Source of the DNA: Gallionella sp.
GTDB taxonomy: Bacteria; Pseudomonadota; Gammaproteobacteria; Burkholderiales; Gallionellaceae
Direction: 5' to 3'
Assembly (NCBI GenBank): GCA_025350705.1
Contig: JANXXH010000084.1
Coordinates: 1 to 45,569, forward strand
DNA: 45,569 nucleotides
Shown one piece after another: positions 8,302 through 16,040 of this stretch; the stretch's first letter is position 1, and every line of letters begins with the position of its first letter. Under the pieces are notes generated by a model. It made no database searches, had not been told where the DNA came from, and saw only the letters and a list, made by a program, of their open reading frames with translations. The position numbers were made by a program, and so were the translations under genes.

Positions 8302-9108
8302 CTACTTGGGGGCAGCGAGCAATTTCTTGGCTTTGATGGCTGCTTTGCTGCCGGGATATTTTGCGATGATGTGTTTAAGCGTTTTTCGCGCCGCATTGGC
8401 TCGCTTCAACCCTTGCTGACAACGTGCAATTCCCAACAACGCATCGGCAGCTCTAGGTGTATCGGGAAAATCCTTGAGCAACCCCTGATAGGTATCCAAT
8501 GCGCCCTGGTAATCCTTCAGCACAAATTGAGCATTGCCCAGCCAATAATTCGCATTGGACGCATGCACCGAATCGGGATATTTTTTCAGGAACTCCTGAA
8601 ATGACTTGGCCGCATTCGCATGGTTGCCGGTTTTGTACAGACCATAGGCAGCCTCGAAGGCCCGGTTCTCCGGTGCCGGATCGGATGGATCGGCTGAAAT
8701 GGGTGCTACAGGTGTTTTAGCATTTGCGGCTGCGGCTTCTTTGGCAGCGGCAGCAGCGGCTTCTTTGGCAGCGGCTTCTTTGGCAGCTTCTTCAGCAGAT
8801 TCGAAATGACGCATGCGCGTATCCAAATCAACATAAAAATCTTTTTGGCGCTTTTCGGCATCTTGCAAACCATGCGTTGCTTCTTCATTCTGTCCGCGCA
8901 GTTTGCGGATCTCCGTATTCAATGCGTCGATCTGGCTTTGCAGATCCAGCATGGATTTGGTTTGCTGCTTGATGGCATCATCCAACTTCAGCACGCGCGC
9001 CTCGAGTTGCTTGATCTGTTTTCGTGCCTCGTCGTCCTCCAACAATCCTGCCTGTGCGGGAAGGGCGAAACAAAAACACAACAACAAGAGTGCGCGCTGC
9101 TTCAGCAT
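8302..9108 (-). CDS. cpoB: Cell division coordinator CpoB (YbgF), periplasmic TPR protein
   Basis: Periplasmic Tol-Pal-associated protein that coordinates outer-membrane constriction with peptidoglycan synthesis. 268 residues. Signal peptide is MLKQRALLLLCFCFALPAQA, then a coiled-coil trimerisation region (about 25-100), an Ala/Lys/Glu-rich linker with repeated KEAAA units (about 105-128), and a C-terminal YbgF domain of three TPRs (AYGLYKTGNHANAAKSF, YWLGNAQFVLKDYQGAL, ADALLGIARCQQGLKRA). It lies 10 nt after pal, the normal position in tol operons, and 5 nt before queE. Confidence 0.94.
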   Translation of the reverse strand: MLKQRALLLLCFCFALPAQAGLLEDDEARKQIKQLEARVLKLDDAIKQQTKSMLDLQSQIDALNTEIRKLRGQNEEATHGLQDAEKRQKDFYVDLDTRMRHFESAEEAAKEAAAKEAAAAAAKEAAAANAKTPVAPISADPSDPAPENRAFEAAYGLYKTGNHANAAKSFQEFLKKYPDSVHASNANYWLGNAQFVLKDYQGALDTYQGLLKDFPDTPRAADALLGIARCQQGLKRANAARKTLKHIIAKYPGSKAAIKAKKLLAAPK

Positions 9109-9118
9109 GTTTGCTGCT

Positions 9119-9616
9119 TTAGTACTTTATATCGCTCCGGCGATTCTGCGACCAGGAAGCTTCGTCATGACCGGTCGCTTTGGGCTTTTCTTCGCCATAG
9201 CTGACGGTTTCGATCTGGCTGGCTTTCGCACCGCCCAGCACCAGCATCTTCTTCACGCTTTCTGCGCGGCGCTGACCAAGGGCCAGATTGTATTCGTTGC
9301 TGCCGCGTTCATCACAATTGCCTTCCACGCGAATTTTGCGGCTGGGATGCTCGTTCAAGTATTTACCATGCGCCAACACGATAGGCTTATCGGCATCCTG
9401 CACAGCAGAGACATCGAATGGGAAATAGACGCTGCGCTTGGCCAGAATATTGGCCGGGTCATTCAAAGGATCGACCGCGACGGCAGCCGGTTCAGCGGCG
9501 ACCGTTTCTTTTGCCGCTGGAGTCTCGGGAGCCGCTGCAGCAACTTCTTTCGGTTTCTCGCTGGCACAGGCCGCGAGCAAATTCACCAACAAAACACAGA
9601 TAACAAGTTTCTTCAT
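9119..9616 (-). CDS. pal: Peptidoglycan-associated lipoprotein Pal
   Basis: Outer-membrane lipoprotein that anchors the membrane to peptidoglycan through an OmpA-like domain. 165 residues. Lipoprotein signal with lipobox LLAAC (Cys17), an Ala/Pro/Glu-rich linker to about residue 48, then the OmpA-like domain: YFPFDVSAV, EGNCDERGSNEYNLALGQRR (the peptidoglycan-binding segment with Asp and Arg) and SYGEEKP near the end. It sits 24 nt after tolB. Confidence 0.97.
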   Translation of the reverse strand: MKKLVICVLLVNLLAACASEKPKEVAAAAPETPAAKETVAAEPAAVAVDPLNDPANILAKRSVYFPFDVSAVQDADKPIVLAHGKYLNEHPSRKIRVEGNCDERGSNEYNLALGQRRAESVKKMLVLGGAKASQIETVSYGEEKPKATGHDEASWSQNRRSDIKY

Positions 9617-9640
9617 GACGCTTCTCCTTTGCTAGATTTC

Positions 9641-10918
9641 TTATAGATGTGGTCCCCACACCGGTTCACGTGCATCTCCGCTTTGTGTGAACATATGTTG
9701 TTGCACACGGCCATCGCTGGATACAGTTGCTAATATACCACGACCCCGCGCTTCGCTGGCAAACAGAATGAGCTTCCCGTTGGGTGCAAAGCTGGGTTTT
9801 TTCTCCCATCCTCCTGCGGTGAGAATTTCCACCTGCCCGTTCTGAATATCCTGCACGGCGATATAGAATTTGCCGTTGATAAAATGTGTGTAGACAAAAC
9901 CCTTGCCATCCGGACTATAGCGCGGCGAAAAATTGTTGCCTTCGCCAAACGTCACGCGTTGCTCGGTTCCTCCGCCCGCCGGTACACTGTAAATTTGCGC
10001 AGTACCGCCGCGATCGGAGGTGAACAACAGTGATTGCCCGTCCGGCGAAAAATTCGGTTCGGTATCGATCACACCGCTGAAGGTGATGCGGCGAAGCCCG
10101 CTGCCATCCGGACGTACCAGATAGATTTGCGAGCTTCCATCGCGAGTCAACACGACAGCCATTTGTTTACCGTCCGGCGACCATGCCGGCGCACTATTGC
10201 TGCCGTGAAAATCGGCCAGCACAGTCCGCTGGTTGGTATATAACGATTGCACGTATACAACCGCATGTCCGGTTTCGAAGCTCACGTAGGCAAGATGGCT
10301 GCCGTCCGGTGACCACGCGGGTGACATGATAGGTTCGTTTTGCGCAAGCACGGTTTGTTCGTTATATCCGTCGCTATCCGCCACGATCAGGCTGAACTTC
10401 TTTCCCTGACGGTTCACATATGCGATGCGCGTGCCGAACACACCCTTGTCTCCGGTTAATTTCTCGTAGATCAGATCCGCGACGCGATGCCCGACAGCGC
10501 GAACCTGATCACCATTCGCCGAGACCGCCTGGCCTGACAACTCTGCCTGCTTGACCACATCCAGCAAACGAAACCGCGCTTCGATGCGGCCATTGGCTTG
10601 CAATGCAACAGAGCCTATCACCAACGCATCAGCACCACGCGCCTGCCAATCCGGATAGCTGACCTCGGATAATTCGTGCGGCGCTTTTCCAGCCAGATCA
10701 ACCGGCCGGAACAACCCGCTGCGCTGCAAATCGCCCATCACCACTGCGTTGATGGTTTTCGCCAGCAGGTCATCCCCGCCGAAAGGCACGATCGCAATCG
10801 GGATCTGGTGCTCCCCCGCACCGATGATCTCAATATCCAATACAGCACTGGCCACCGATACCTGAACAAACAACAGCAACCCGATCATGCTCCGCAATAC
10901 ACGCAACACCATAAGCAC
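9641..10918 (-). CDS. tolB: Tol-Pal system protein TolB
   Basis: Periplasmic beta-propeller that binds Pal and TolA. 425 residues. Signal peptide to about residue 25 (QVSVASA), an N-terminal alpha/beta domain (IAIVPFGG, then ADALVIGSV) and a C-terminal six-bladed propeller with repeated WSPDG/FSPDG motifs (SPAWSPDGSHLAYVS, APAWSPDGKQMAVV, EPNFSPDGQSLLFTS, SPRYSPDGKGFVYT). It starts 5 nt after tolA. Confidence 0.97.
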   Translation of the reverse strand: MLMVLRVLRSMIGLLLFVQVSVASAVLDIEIIGAGEHQIPIAIVPFGGDDLLAKTINAVVMGDLQRSGLFRPVDLAGKAPHELSEVSYPDWQARGADALVIGSVALQANGRIEARFRLLDVVKQAELSGQAVSANGDQVRAVGHRVADLIYEKLTGDKGVFGTRIAYVNRQGKKFSLIVADSDGYNEQTVLAQNEPIMSPAWSPDGSHLAYVSFETGHAVVYVQSLYTNQRTVLADFHGSNSAPAWSPDGKQMAVVLTRDGSSQIYLVRPDGSGLRRITFSGVIDTEPNFSPDGQSLLFTSDRGGTAQIYSVPAGGGTEQRVTFGEGNNFSPRYSPDGKGFVYTHFINGKFYIAVQDIQNGQVEILTAGGWEKKPSFAPNGKLILFASEARGRGILATVSSDGRVQQHMFTQSGDAREPVWGPHL

Positions 10919-10923
10919 TCCTG

Positions 10924-11625
10924 TTATTCGGTCGGCTTGAAGACCAGATTCAGTTCACGGAAACGATTGAACAACTGCACATCCGGCGGCAACGGCAAGG
11001 GATCGGATTTCCGGATCGCGCGCTCCACCGCATTGTCATACGCCTCATTGCCGCTGGATTTTTTCAGCTCCACCTTCAGCACCGCACCTCCCGGCAGCAA
11101 TGTCACCAAAAAAATAACGCTCGCATCTCGCTCCACATTAGTGGGCCCAATATTGCGCTTTATCTTGGCTGTGATTTTTGCCTTGTACTCATCCACCAGT
11201 TTATTTATCGCCGCGGTTTGTTCCTCTTGTTGCTTTATCCGCTCGGCCTGAGCACTTGCAGCTTTTTGTTCTGCAAGGCGGGCTTCCGGATTTACCTCGG
11301 CAGGTTTGGGTGTGTCCGGCCTGGGTTTGGCCACTTCGACGGCCTTCAGATCAGGTTTCTTTTTATCCGGCATCGCGATGTCGGGTTTGATTATTTTTTC
11401 CTGGGGCGGCGGCTTCACCGACTCCGCGACCTTGGGATTAACAGGTGCGGCGGTGACCCCGTCCGGCAGGTCCGGCCATAACTCCACACTCATCGTCGCG
11501 GGTGAAAAGGGCTGCCTGTTCCAATTAAAGCCCAGATACAACAACGCGAAAAACACGATGTGCACCACCATGGCCAAAATGCCTGCGGGCAACCTATAGG
11601 GTTCGGAATAAACCGTCGCGCTCAT
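10924..11625 (-). CDS. tolA: Cell envelope integrity protein TolA
   Basis: Inner-membrane protein that transduces proton-motive force from TolQR to TolB-Pal. 233 residues, much shorter than E. coli TolA (421) because the central helical region is short. One N-terminal membrane helix (about 14-34, with His as in TolA/TonB families), a Pro/Lys-rich segment with many KP pairs (about 70-110), an Ala/Glu/Lys helix, and a C-terminal TonB/TolA-like domain (GGAVLKVELKKSSGNEAYD). Its ATG overlaps the tolR stop (ATGA). Confidence 0.93.
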   Translation of the reverse strand: MSATVYSEPYRLPAGILAMVVHIVFFALLYLGFNWNRQPFSPATMSVELWPDLPDGVTAAPVNPKVAESVKPPPQEKIIKPDIAMPDKKKPDLKAVEVAKPRPDTPKPAEVNPEARLAEQKAASAQAERIKQQEEQTAAINKLVDEYKAKITAKIKRNIGPTNVERDASVIFLVTLLPGGAVLKVELKKSSGNEAYDNAVERAIRKSDPLPLPPDVQLFNRFRELNLVFKPTE

Positions 11626-12044
11626 TTCGTGGCTTGCGTCAACAGACCGACTTTCTGGATATGTTGTTGCTGCAGCACGTCCATCACATTGATGACCTCT
11701 TCGTAACGCACATTCTTGTCGGCGGAAATCACCACGGCTTGATCCGCATGCGCTCCCTGCCTGGCTTTCAATATCGCGATCAGCTCCCCGCGGGAAACTT
11801 TGCTTTCCTGCCCGCCTTTGGAATGGTCATGCAACGCCAGCGAAGCATCCCGTTTGATGATGACTTCCATCGGCGCAACCGGCGGCGCGAGCGCCTGAGA
11901 CACACTGGGCAAGTCGATCTTGCCCGGATTCATCAGCGGTGCGGTCACCATGAAGATCACCAGCAACACCAGCATCACGTCGATATACGGCACGACGTTG
12001 ATCTCGTTCATCAGGCGGTTACTGGTTCGGCGATTCGATCTCAT
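11622..12044 (-). CDS. tolR: Biopolymer transport protein TolR
   Basis: Ion-channel subunit of the Tol motor, ExbD/TolR family. One N-terminal membrane helix carries the proton-path Asp in NVVPYIDVMLVLLVIFMVTA, followed by a periplasmic domain. I chose the ATG at 12044 because a GAGAG stretch lies 7 nt upstream and the 140-residue product starts close to the membrane helix, as in E. coli (142). An in-frame ATG at 12068 overlaps the tolQ stop (ATGA) and would add 8 residues; either could be used. Confidence 0.94.
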   Translation of the reverse strand: MRSNRRTSNRLMNEINVVPYIDVMLVLLVIFMVTAPLMNPGKIDLPSVSQALAPPVAPMEVIIKRDASLALHDHSKGGQESKVSRGELIAILKARQGAHADQAVVISADKNVRYEEVINVMDVLQQQHIQKVGLLTQATK

Positions 12045-12064
12045 GGGTGGGCTCTCTATCGGGC

Positions 12065-12742
12065 TCATGACTGGCGTTGCAATACGTTGGAGAATTCCTC
12101 GGTAAAGCTGTCGAAGCGTGTGGACAGGCGATTGATCTCGTGCGCGTAGCGGTTGTAGGCGACCACCGCCGGGATCGCGGCGAACAAACCCATCGCGGTC
12201 GCCACCAATGCTTCGGCGATGCCTGGCGCGACATGCGCCAAAGTCGCCTGCCCGACGTTCGCCAGACCGCGGAACGCGTTCATGATCCCCCACACCGTGC
12301 CGAACAATCCCACATAGGGGCTGACCGACCCGACCGAGGCGAGAAATGCCAGATGCGATTCCAGCCGATCCATCTCCCGTTGATAAGTCGCACGCATCGC
12401 ACGGCGTGTACCCTCCATCGCCGCACTGGCATCCACGCCTTGCTGCTTGCTCAACTTGGCGAACTCGCCAAAACCGGCAGCAAAGATACGCTCCAGTGCA
12501 CCCTGATCGCGCAGGGAGCTACTGTTTGCATAACTGTAAAGTTGATTCAAATTCTGGTTGTGCCAGAACGCATCTTCAAATTCTTCGGTCAGCCTGACCT
12601 CATCGCGAATGACGAACATCTTGAGGAAGATATACCACCACGACATCAACGACACCACCAGTAATAAGCCCATCACTAATTGCACCAGTATGCTGGCATT
12701 GGCGATCAGATGTAAAAATGATAAATCCTTGGTTACTTCCAT
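12065..12742 (-). CDS. tolQ: Tol-Pal system protein TolQ
   Basis: Motor subunit of the MotA/TolQ/ExbB family, 225 residues against 230 in E. coli. Three membrane helices: about 15-37, 125-150 (SVSPYVGLFGTVWGIMNAF) and 165-190 (EALVATAMGLFAAIPAVVAYN). The conserved Thr/Gly residues of the proton path are present in GLFGTVWG and the third helix. It forms the energising complex with TolR and TolA encoded next. The ATG at 12742 follows ybgC by 16 nt. Confidence 0.96.
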   Translation of the reverse strand: MEVTKDLSFLHLIANASILVQLVMGLLLVVSLMSWWYIFLKMFVIRDEVRLTEEFEDAFWHNQNLNQLYSYANSSSLRDQGALERIFAAGFGEFAKLSKQQGVDASAAMEGTRRAMRATYQREMDRLESHLAFLASVGSVSPYVGLFGTVWGIMNAFRGLANVGQATLAHVAPGIAEALVATAMGLFAAIPAVVAYNRYAHEINRLSTRFDSFTEEFSNVLQRQS

Positions 12743-12758
12743 GCCCTTTGACCTTTCT

Positions 12759-13181
12759 TTAGTTCTTCAATTTATTACGCAATACTTCCGGCACGCTGAC
12801 CGGCTTGAAGCTTTCCAGCGAGACGCATACCAGATGCAATTCGGCTTCGGTCAATAACTCCTCACCGCGCCGCACAGTTTGCAACAACGACATGCGGCTG
12901 CGGCCGATCTCCTTGATCTGCACCGTGACCTCCAGCAAATCATCGAGCAGCGCGGGCTTGAGATAATCCAGCTTGATCGAGCGCACCACGAACACCGCCC
13001 CAAATTCCTTCATCAATCCGGCGTTGCTGTAACCGTGCGTGCGCAACCACTCAGTCCGCGCCCGCTCCATAAAGTTCAAATAGCTGGCGTGATAAACCAC
13101 CCCGCCCGCGTCGGTGTCCTGAAAATACACACGTACTTGTAGTGAAAATATGGGCGGTGAAAATATTTTGTCTTTGCTCAT
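12759..13181 (-). CDS. ybgC: Acyl-CoA thioesterase YbgC, tol-pal associated
   Basis: Hotdog-fold thioesterase normally encoded at the start of tol-pal operons; it hydrolyses acyl-CoA or acyl-ACP thioesters. The catalytic motif FQDTDAGGVVYHASYLNFMER is present near residues 20-40, with the Asp of DTD as the expected active-site residue. The ORF extends to 13211, but the ATG at 13181 avoids overlap with ruvB, leaves 4 nt after its stop and gives 140 residues, the family size. Confidence 0.94.
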   Translation of the reverse strand: MSKDKIFSPPIFSLQVRVYFQDTDAGGVVYHASYLNFMERARTEWLRTHGYSNAGLMKEFGAVFVVRSIKLDYLKPALLDDLLEVTVQIKEIGRSRMSLLQTVRRGEELLTEAELHLVCVSLESFKPVSVPEVLRNKLKN

Positions 13182-13185
13182 TCTA

Positions 13186-14289
13186 TCAATCTTCATCCAA
13201 CGGCAATTCAATATTGACCGGATTCAGATTGATCGGATTATTGGCAACCGTCAAACCGAAATGGCGATAGGCGATCGCGGTGGCCATACGTCCGCGTGGC
13301 GTGCGTTGCAGATAGCCCTGCTGGATCAGGTACGGCTCCAGCACGTCCTCGATGGTATCGCTCTCCTCGCCGATCGCGGCGGCAAGGTTGTCCAGACCGA
13401 CCGGGCCACCGAGGAATTTTTCGATCACCGCCAGCAATAATTTTCGATCCATGATGTCCAGCCCGCGCGCATCCACATCCAGCATGGTCAGCGCGGCATC
13501 CGCCACTTCGCGGGTCGCATCGCCATCTGCCTTCACGTCGGCGTAGTCCCTCACGCGGCGCAACAGCCGGTTAGCGATACGCGGCGTGCCGCGCGAACGC
13601 TTGGCGATCTCGAGCGCGCCGTCGTGGGTCAGATTCATTTTCAGCAGACTCGATGAGCGCATCACGATGCGCTGCAATTCTTCAGGTGTGTAGAACTCCA
13701 GCCTGGCGACGATGCCGAAGCGGTCGCGCAACGGGTTGGTCAGCATGCCTGCACGGGTAGTTGCACCCACCAGCGTGAACGGTGGCAGATCGAGCTTGAC
13801 CGAACGTGCCGCCGGACCTTCGCCTATCATGATGTCGATCTGGTAATCCTCCAGCGCGGGATACAGTATCTCTTCCACCACCGGAGACAACCGATGTATC
13901 TCGTCGATGAACAGTACGTCGTTGGGTTCAAGATTGGTCAGTAATGCCGCCAGATCGCCGGCGCGCTCCAGTACCGGACCGGAAGTGTGGCGCAGGTTCA
14001 CACCCATTTCGCGCGCGATGATCTGCGCCAGCGTGGTCTTGCCCAGACCGGGCGGGCCGAACAGCAGCACGTGATCGAGCGGCTCTTTGCGCCGCTTCGC
14101 CGCCTCGATGAATATCTCCAACTGCCCGCGTATCTTCTCCTGCCCGACATATTCGTCGAGCTGCTTGGGGCGCAGTGCACGCTCCAGCGCTTCTTCATGC
14201 TGAGAGGCAGGCGCAGCCGAAATTATCCGACTGGACTTTGGGTTCAGCTGGGGGGACGGCTCGGCGGTGAGATTATCGCTGTGGATCAT
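13186..14289 (-). CDS. ruvB: Holliday junction branch migration helicase RuvB
   Basis: AAA+ motor that drives Holliday junction branch migration with RuvA. 367 residues, slightly longer than E. coli (336) through an extended N-terminus of about 30 residues. Walker A is GPPGLGKT (78-85), Walker B is FIDEIHRLS (near 130), and [19 protein letters not shown] contains the sensor and arginine-finger region. The C-terminal winged helix ends with [17 protein letters not shown]. It is the first visible gene of the ruvB-ybgC-tol-que cluster; ruvA and ruvC are not in the window. Confidence 0.97.
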   Translation of the reverse strand: MIHSDNLTAEPSPQLNPKSSRIISAAPASQHEEALERALRPKQLDEYVGQEKIRGQLEIFIEAAKRRKEPLDHVLLFGPPGLGKTTLAQIIAREMGVNLRHTSGPVLERAGDLAALLTNLEPNDVLFIDEIHRLSPVVEEILYPALEDYQIDIMIGEGPAARSVKLDLPPFTLVGATTRAGMLTNPLRDRFGIVARLEFYTPEELQRIVMRSSSLLKMNLTHDGALEIAKRSRGTPRIANRLLRRVRDYADVKADGDATREVADAALTMLDVDARGLDIMDRKLLLAVIEKFLGGPVGLDNLAAAIGEESDTIEDVLEPYLIQQGYLQRTPRGRMATAIAYRHFGLTVANNPINLNPVNIELPLDED

Positions 14290-14386
14290 GATGGTGATTA
14301 CTTTTCATATACCGGCTAATTTCAATTCAGGCTAATTTTGGCGAATTGCTTATTGTATCCGCACCGCGTTCAGCTTCCTGCGAGAC

Positions 14387-14689
14387 TCAATGATTCGTCC
14401 GATGGTCAGGACATTTGCAAGGGGGATGATTCAATTTTTTCACGGCTTCTGCAAGTGTTTTCTGAGTAACTGCGCCAAAGCCCCTGGCATTTTTGAAGTA
14501 TCTTCGTGGTAAACCTTCCATATTATTGTCGGTACTGCGCTCCCACGCAGAATATGGCTCAGCAAATAAAAAGGTTGATGCCGTGCCGTTATTATTGGGG
14601 AATTCCTTGCTGATGTCCCGTATAGCCGGCGATTCTGTTGCATCCAATCCATGGTATGCACTTTTGTATCCCGCTAGCGCTTGATCCAT
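14387..14689 (-). pseudogene. IS30-family transposase relic (C-terminal fragment)
   Basis: A 100-codon ORF whose second half reads like the C-terminal end of IS30 transposases: FAEPYSAWERSTDNNMEGLP, then RRYF, VTQKTL and VKKLNHPPCKC. Typical IS30 proteins have HPYSSWERGTNENTNGL, QYFPK and LNNRPRK at these places, so the NEN motif that carries the catalytic Glu is TDNN here and the protein would be inactive. The rest of the transposase is missing. A strong GGAGG lies 6 nt before the ATG at 14689, which may be chance or reuse. No inverted repeats were identified. Confidence 0.7.
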
Positions 14690-14967
14690 CTTGAGCCTCC
14701 ACCTCCAGCCTTTTTTTCTCGATTTAGGTCTTCCGCTTCCCATTCTTAGGATTAAAGGACGAATTTTGGCTACCCCAAATATATGGTCTGGCATTTTAGT
14801 GTCATAGAACCTATCACCCTATAAGCCAGTAGCTGCGCCATTCACGACCATATTCCAGGTAATATTTTCAGTGCTGGCATGCAATATGCTGCTTAAATAT
14901 CATCAGCAAAGATTCAAATTCGCGGCACTAAGGCCGTAATGATTTGGCAGGCAGAAGGAGATGTATC

Positions 14968-15192
14968 ATGAGTATCACGATGAGCATGAGCAGCTACGAA
15001 ATCGAACACGATTCAATGGAAGCGGAATACGGCGCAGAGATAATGTGCGCCGGCTGGAACCCCGCTGTTGACTGGCTGTGTCAACAACAACTGCTCGCCC
15101 CAACCGAGAAACAACAGCTGTCCATGCCGACTGACCTGACTGCCGTGATTGCGGAATTGATCTTGGCCAAGATGTATGCCTGCCAACGCTAG
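14968..15192 (+). CDS. Small hypothetical protein (74 aa), MSxT...MSSY N-terminus
   Basis: Not recognised. The start at 14968 is set by AAGGAG 8 nt upstream; the frame also opens at 14944, without a ribosome site. The protein is acidic at first (SSYEIEHDSMEAEYGAE), then has a predicted amphipathic helical part with CAGWNPAVDWLCQQQ and PTDLTAVIAELILAKMYACQ. No signal peptide or long membrane helix. Its beginning resembles that of the 57-residue ORF at 15484 (MSxT, two or three residues, then MSSY). It follows the IS30 relic in a low-density region. Confidence 0.55.
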   Translation: MSITMSMSSYEIEHDSMEAEYGAEIMCAGWNPAVDWLCQQQLLAPTEKQQLSMPTDLTAVIAELILAKMYACQR

Positions 15193-15251
15193 CTTTAATT
15201 CAGCGAAAGTCAAAGAAATACGCCGTGCGATATGACAGATGAAAGGGTACC

Positions 15252-15371
15252 ATGCTTAAGTTATGTGTCTATTACCACGGTGTGCTGCGATACACCATAA
15301 TTGCAAATATGGAAAAAGCCCAGGCGTTGCGGGAAAAAGGGTTCTATGTCGTGGTCGAACCCGCCATCTGA
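15252..15371 (+). CDS. Small hypothetical protein (39 aa)
   Basis: Short ORF with AAGGG 7 nt before the ATG. It encodes a compact peptide (MLKLCVYYHGVLRYTIIANM, then EKAQALREKGFYVVVEPAI) with an alternating hydrophobic pattern like a beta-alpha-beta unit. No family recognised. It lies between two small ORFs that share an N-terminal motif, all on the plus strand, which favours it being real. Coding status needs expression or conservation data. Confidence 0.4.
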   Translation: MLKLCVYYHGVLRYTIIANMEKAQALREKGFYVVVEPAI

Positions 15372-15483
15372 TTCGTCGATCTCAGATTTCAAACGATAGG
15401 TTTCAGTTTCACGCAGCAAGTACGAATCTGCAGGGAGCATGCAGGCAACCGTAATTCCATGACGGAAGATAAAGGGGCGCACC

Positions 15484-15657
15484 ATGAGTTTCACTCTGGA
15501 TATGAGCAGCTATCAACCCTTAGACGATGTAATCAGCACAGTGGACGATGAAGAGATCATTCTCTTTGGCCGCGCTCTTGAAATGATTGATATCGACCTG
15601 GCTTATCAGCATCAACTTAGCCTACCCCTGTTTCTTGCCAATGAACCGGCTCATTGA
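15484..15657 (+). CDS. Small hypothetical protein (57 aa), MSxT...MSSY N-terminus
   Basis: The ATG at 15484 is preceded by AAAGGGG. The product starts MSFTLDMSSYQPLDD and continues with an acidic, helical sequence (STVDDEEIILFGRALEMIDI, then DLAYQHQLSLPLFL). The first ten residues match the pattern of the 74-residue ORF at 14968 (MSITMSMSSYE), suggesting related small proteins or a shared leader. No known domain. Confidence 0.5.
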   Translation: MSFTLDMSSYQPLDDVISTVDDEEIILFGRALEMIDIDLAYQHQLSLPLFLANEPAH

Positions 15658-16040
15658 CCAACGCGGGCATTTGCATTTGAACGCGACAATCGAGCTTTCT
15701 GCTGCACCCATCAGCCCCGCACCCTTTTAAATTCAGCACAAGCACTTTGGTTGCGATCTGCCGGGTTGCTCACTATCTTTACATCCGGCACCAAAATGCG
15801 CTTGCGGGATGGCATCGCGACTCCATGCAGTAATCGGTAAAATTGTTTTGGGTTTGCCAGACGAAATTACCCCCACAGCAAGTTAAATCTATCCGGACGA
15901 TATGGACTTGTCATGTGACTGCTTTCTTGTCATGATGACCCTGGGTTGCTGGGGAGCGGCCATTCATGATATCCAGTTATGAAAAATATATTCAGTACGG
16001 CCTTAAGTCATTGCCGAAAAATTTCTGAAAGAAGAATTTC
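15658..16040 (+). other. Gene-free stretch before the cyclase operon
   Basis: 383 bp with no ORF I can support. It presumably carries the promoter for the CHASE2 cyclase set, but I see no clear -35/-10 pair. AAAGAAGA lies about 7 nt before the ATG at 16041 and can serve as the ribosome site. Confidence 0.5.
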
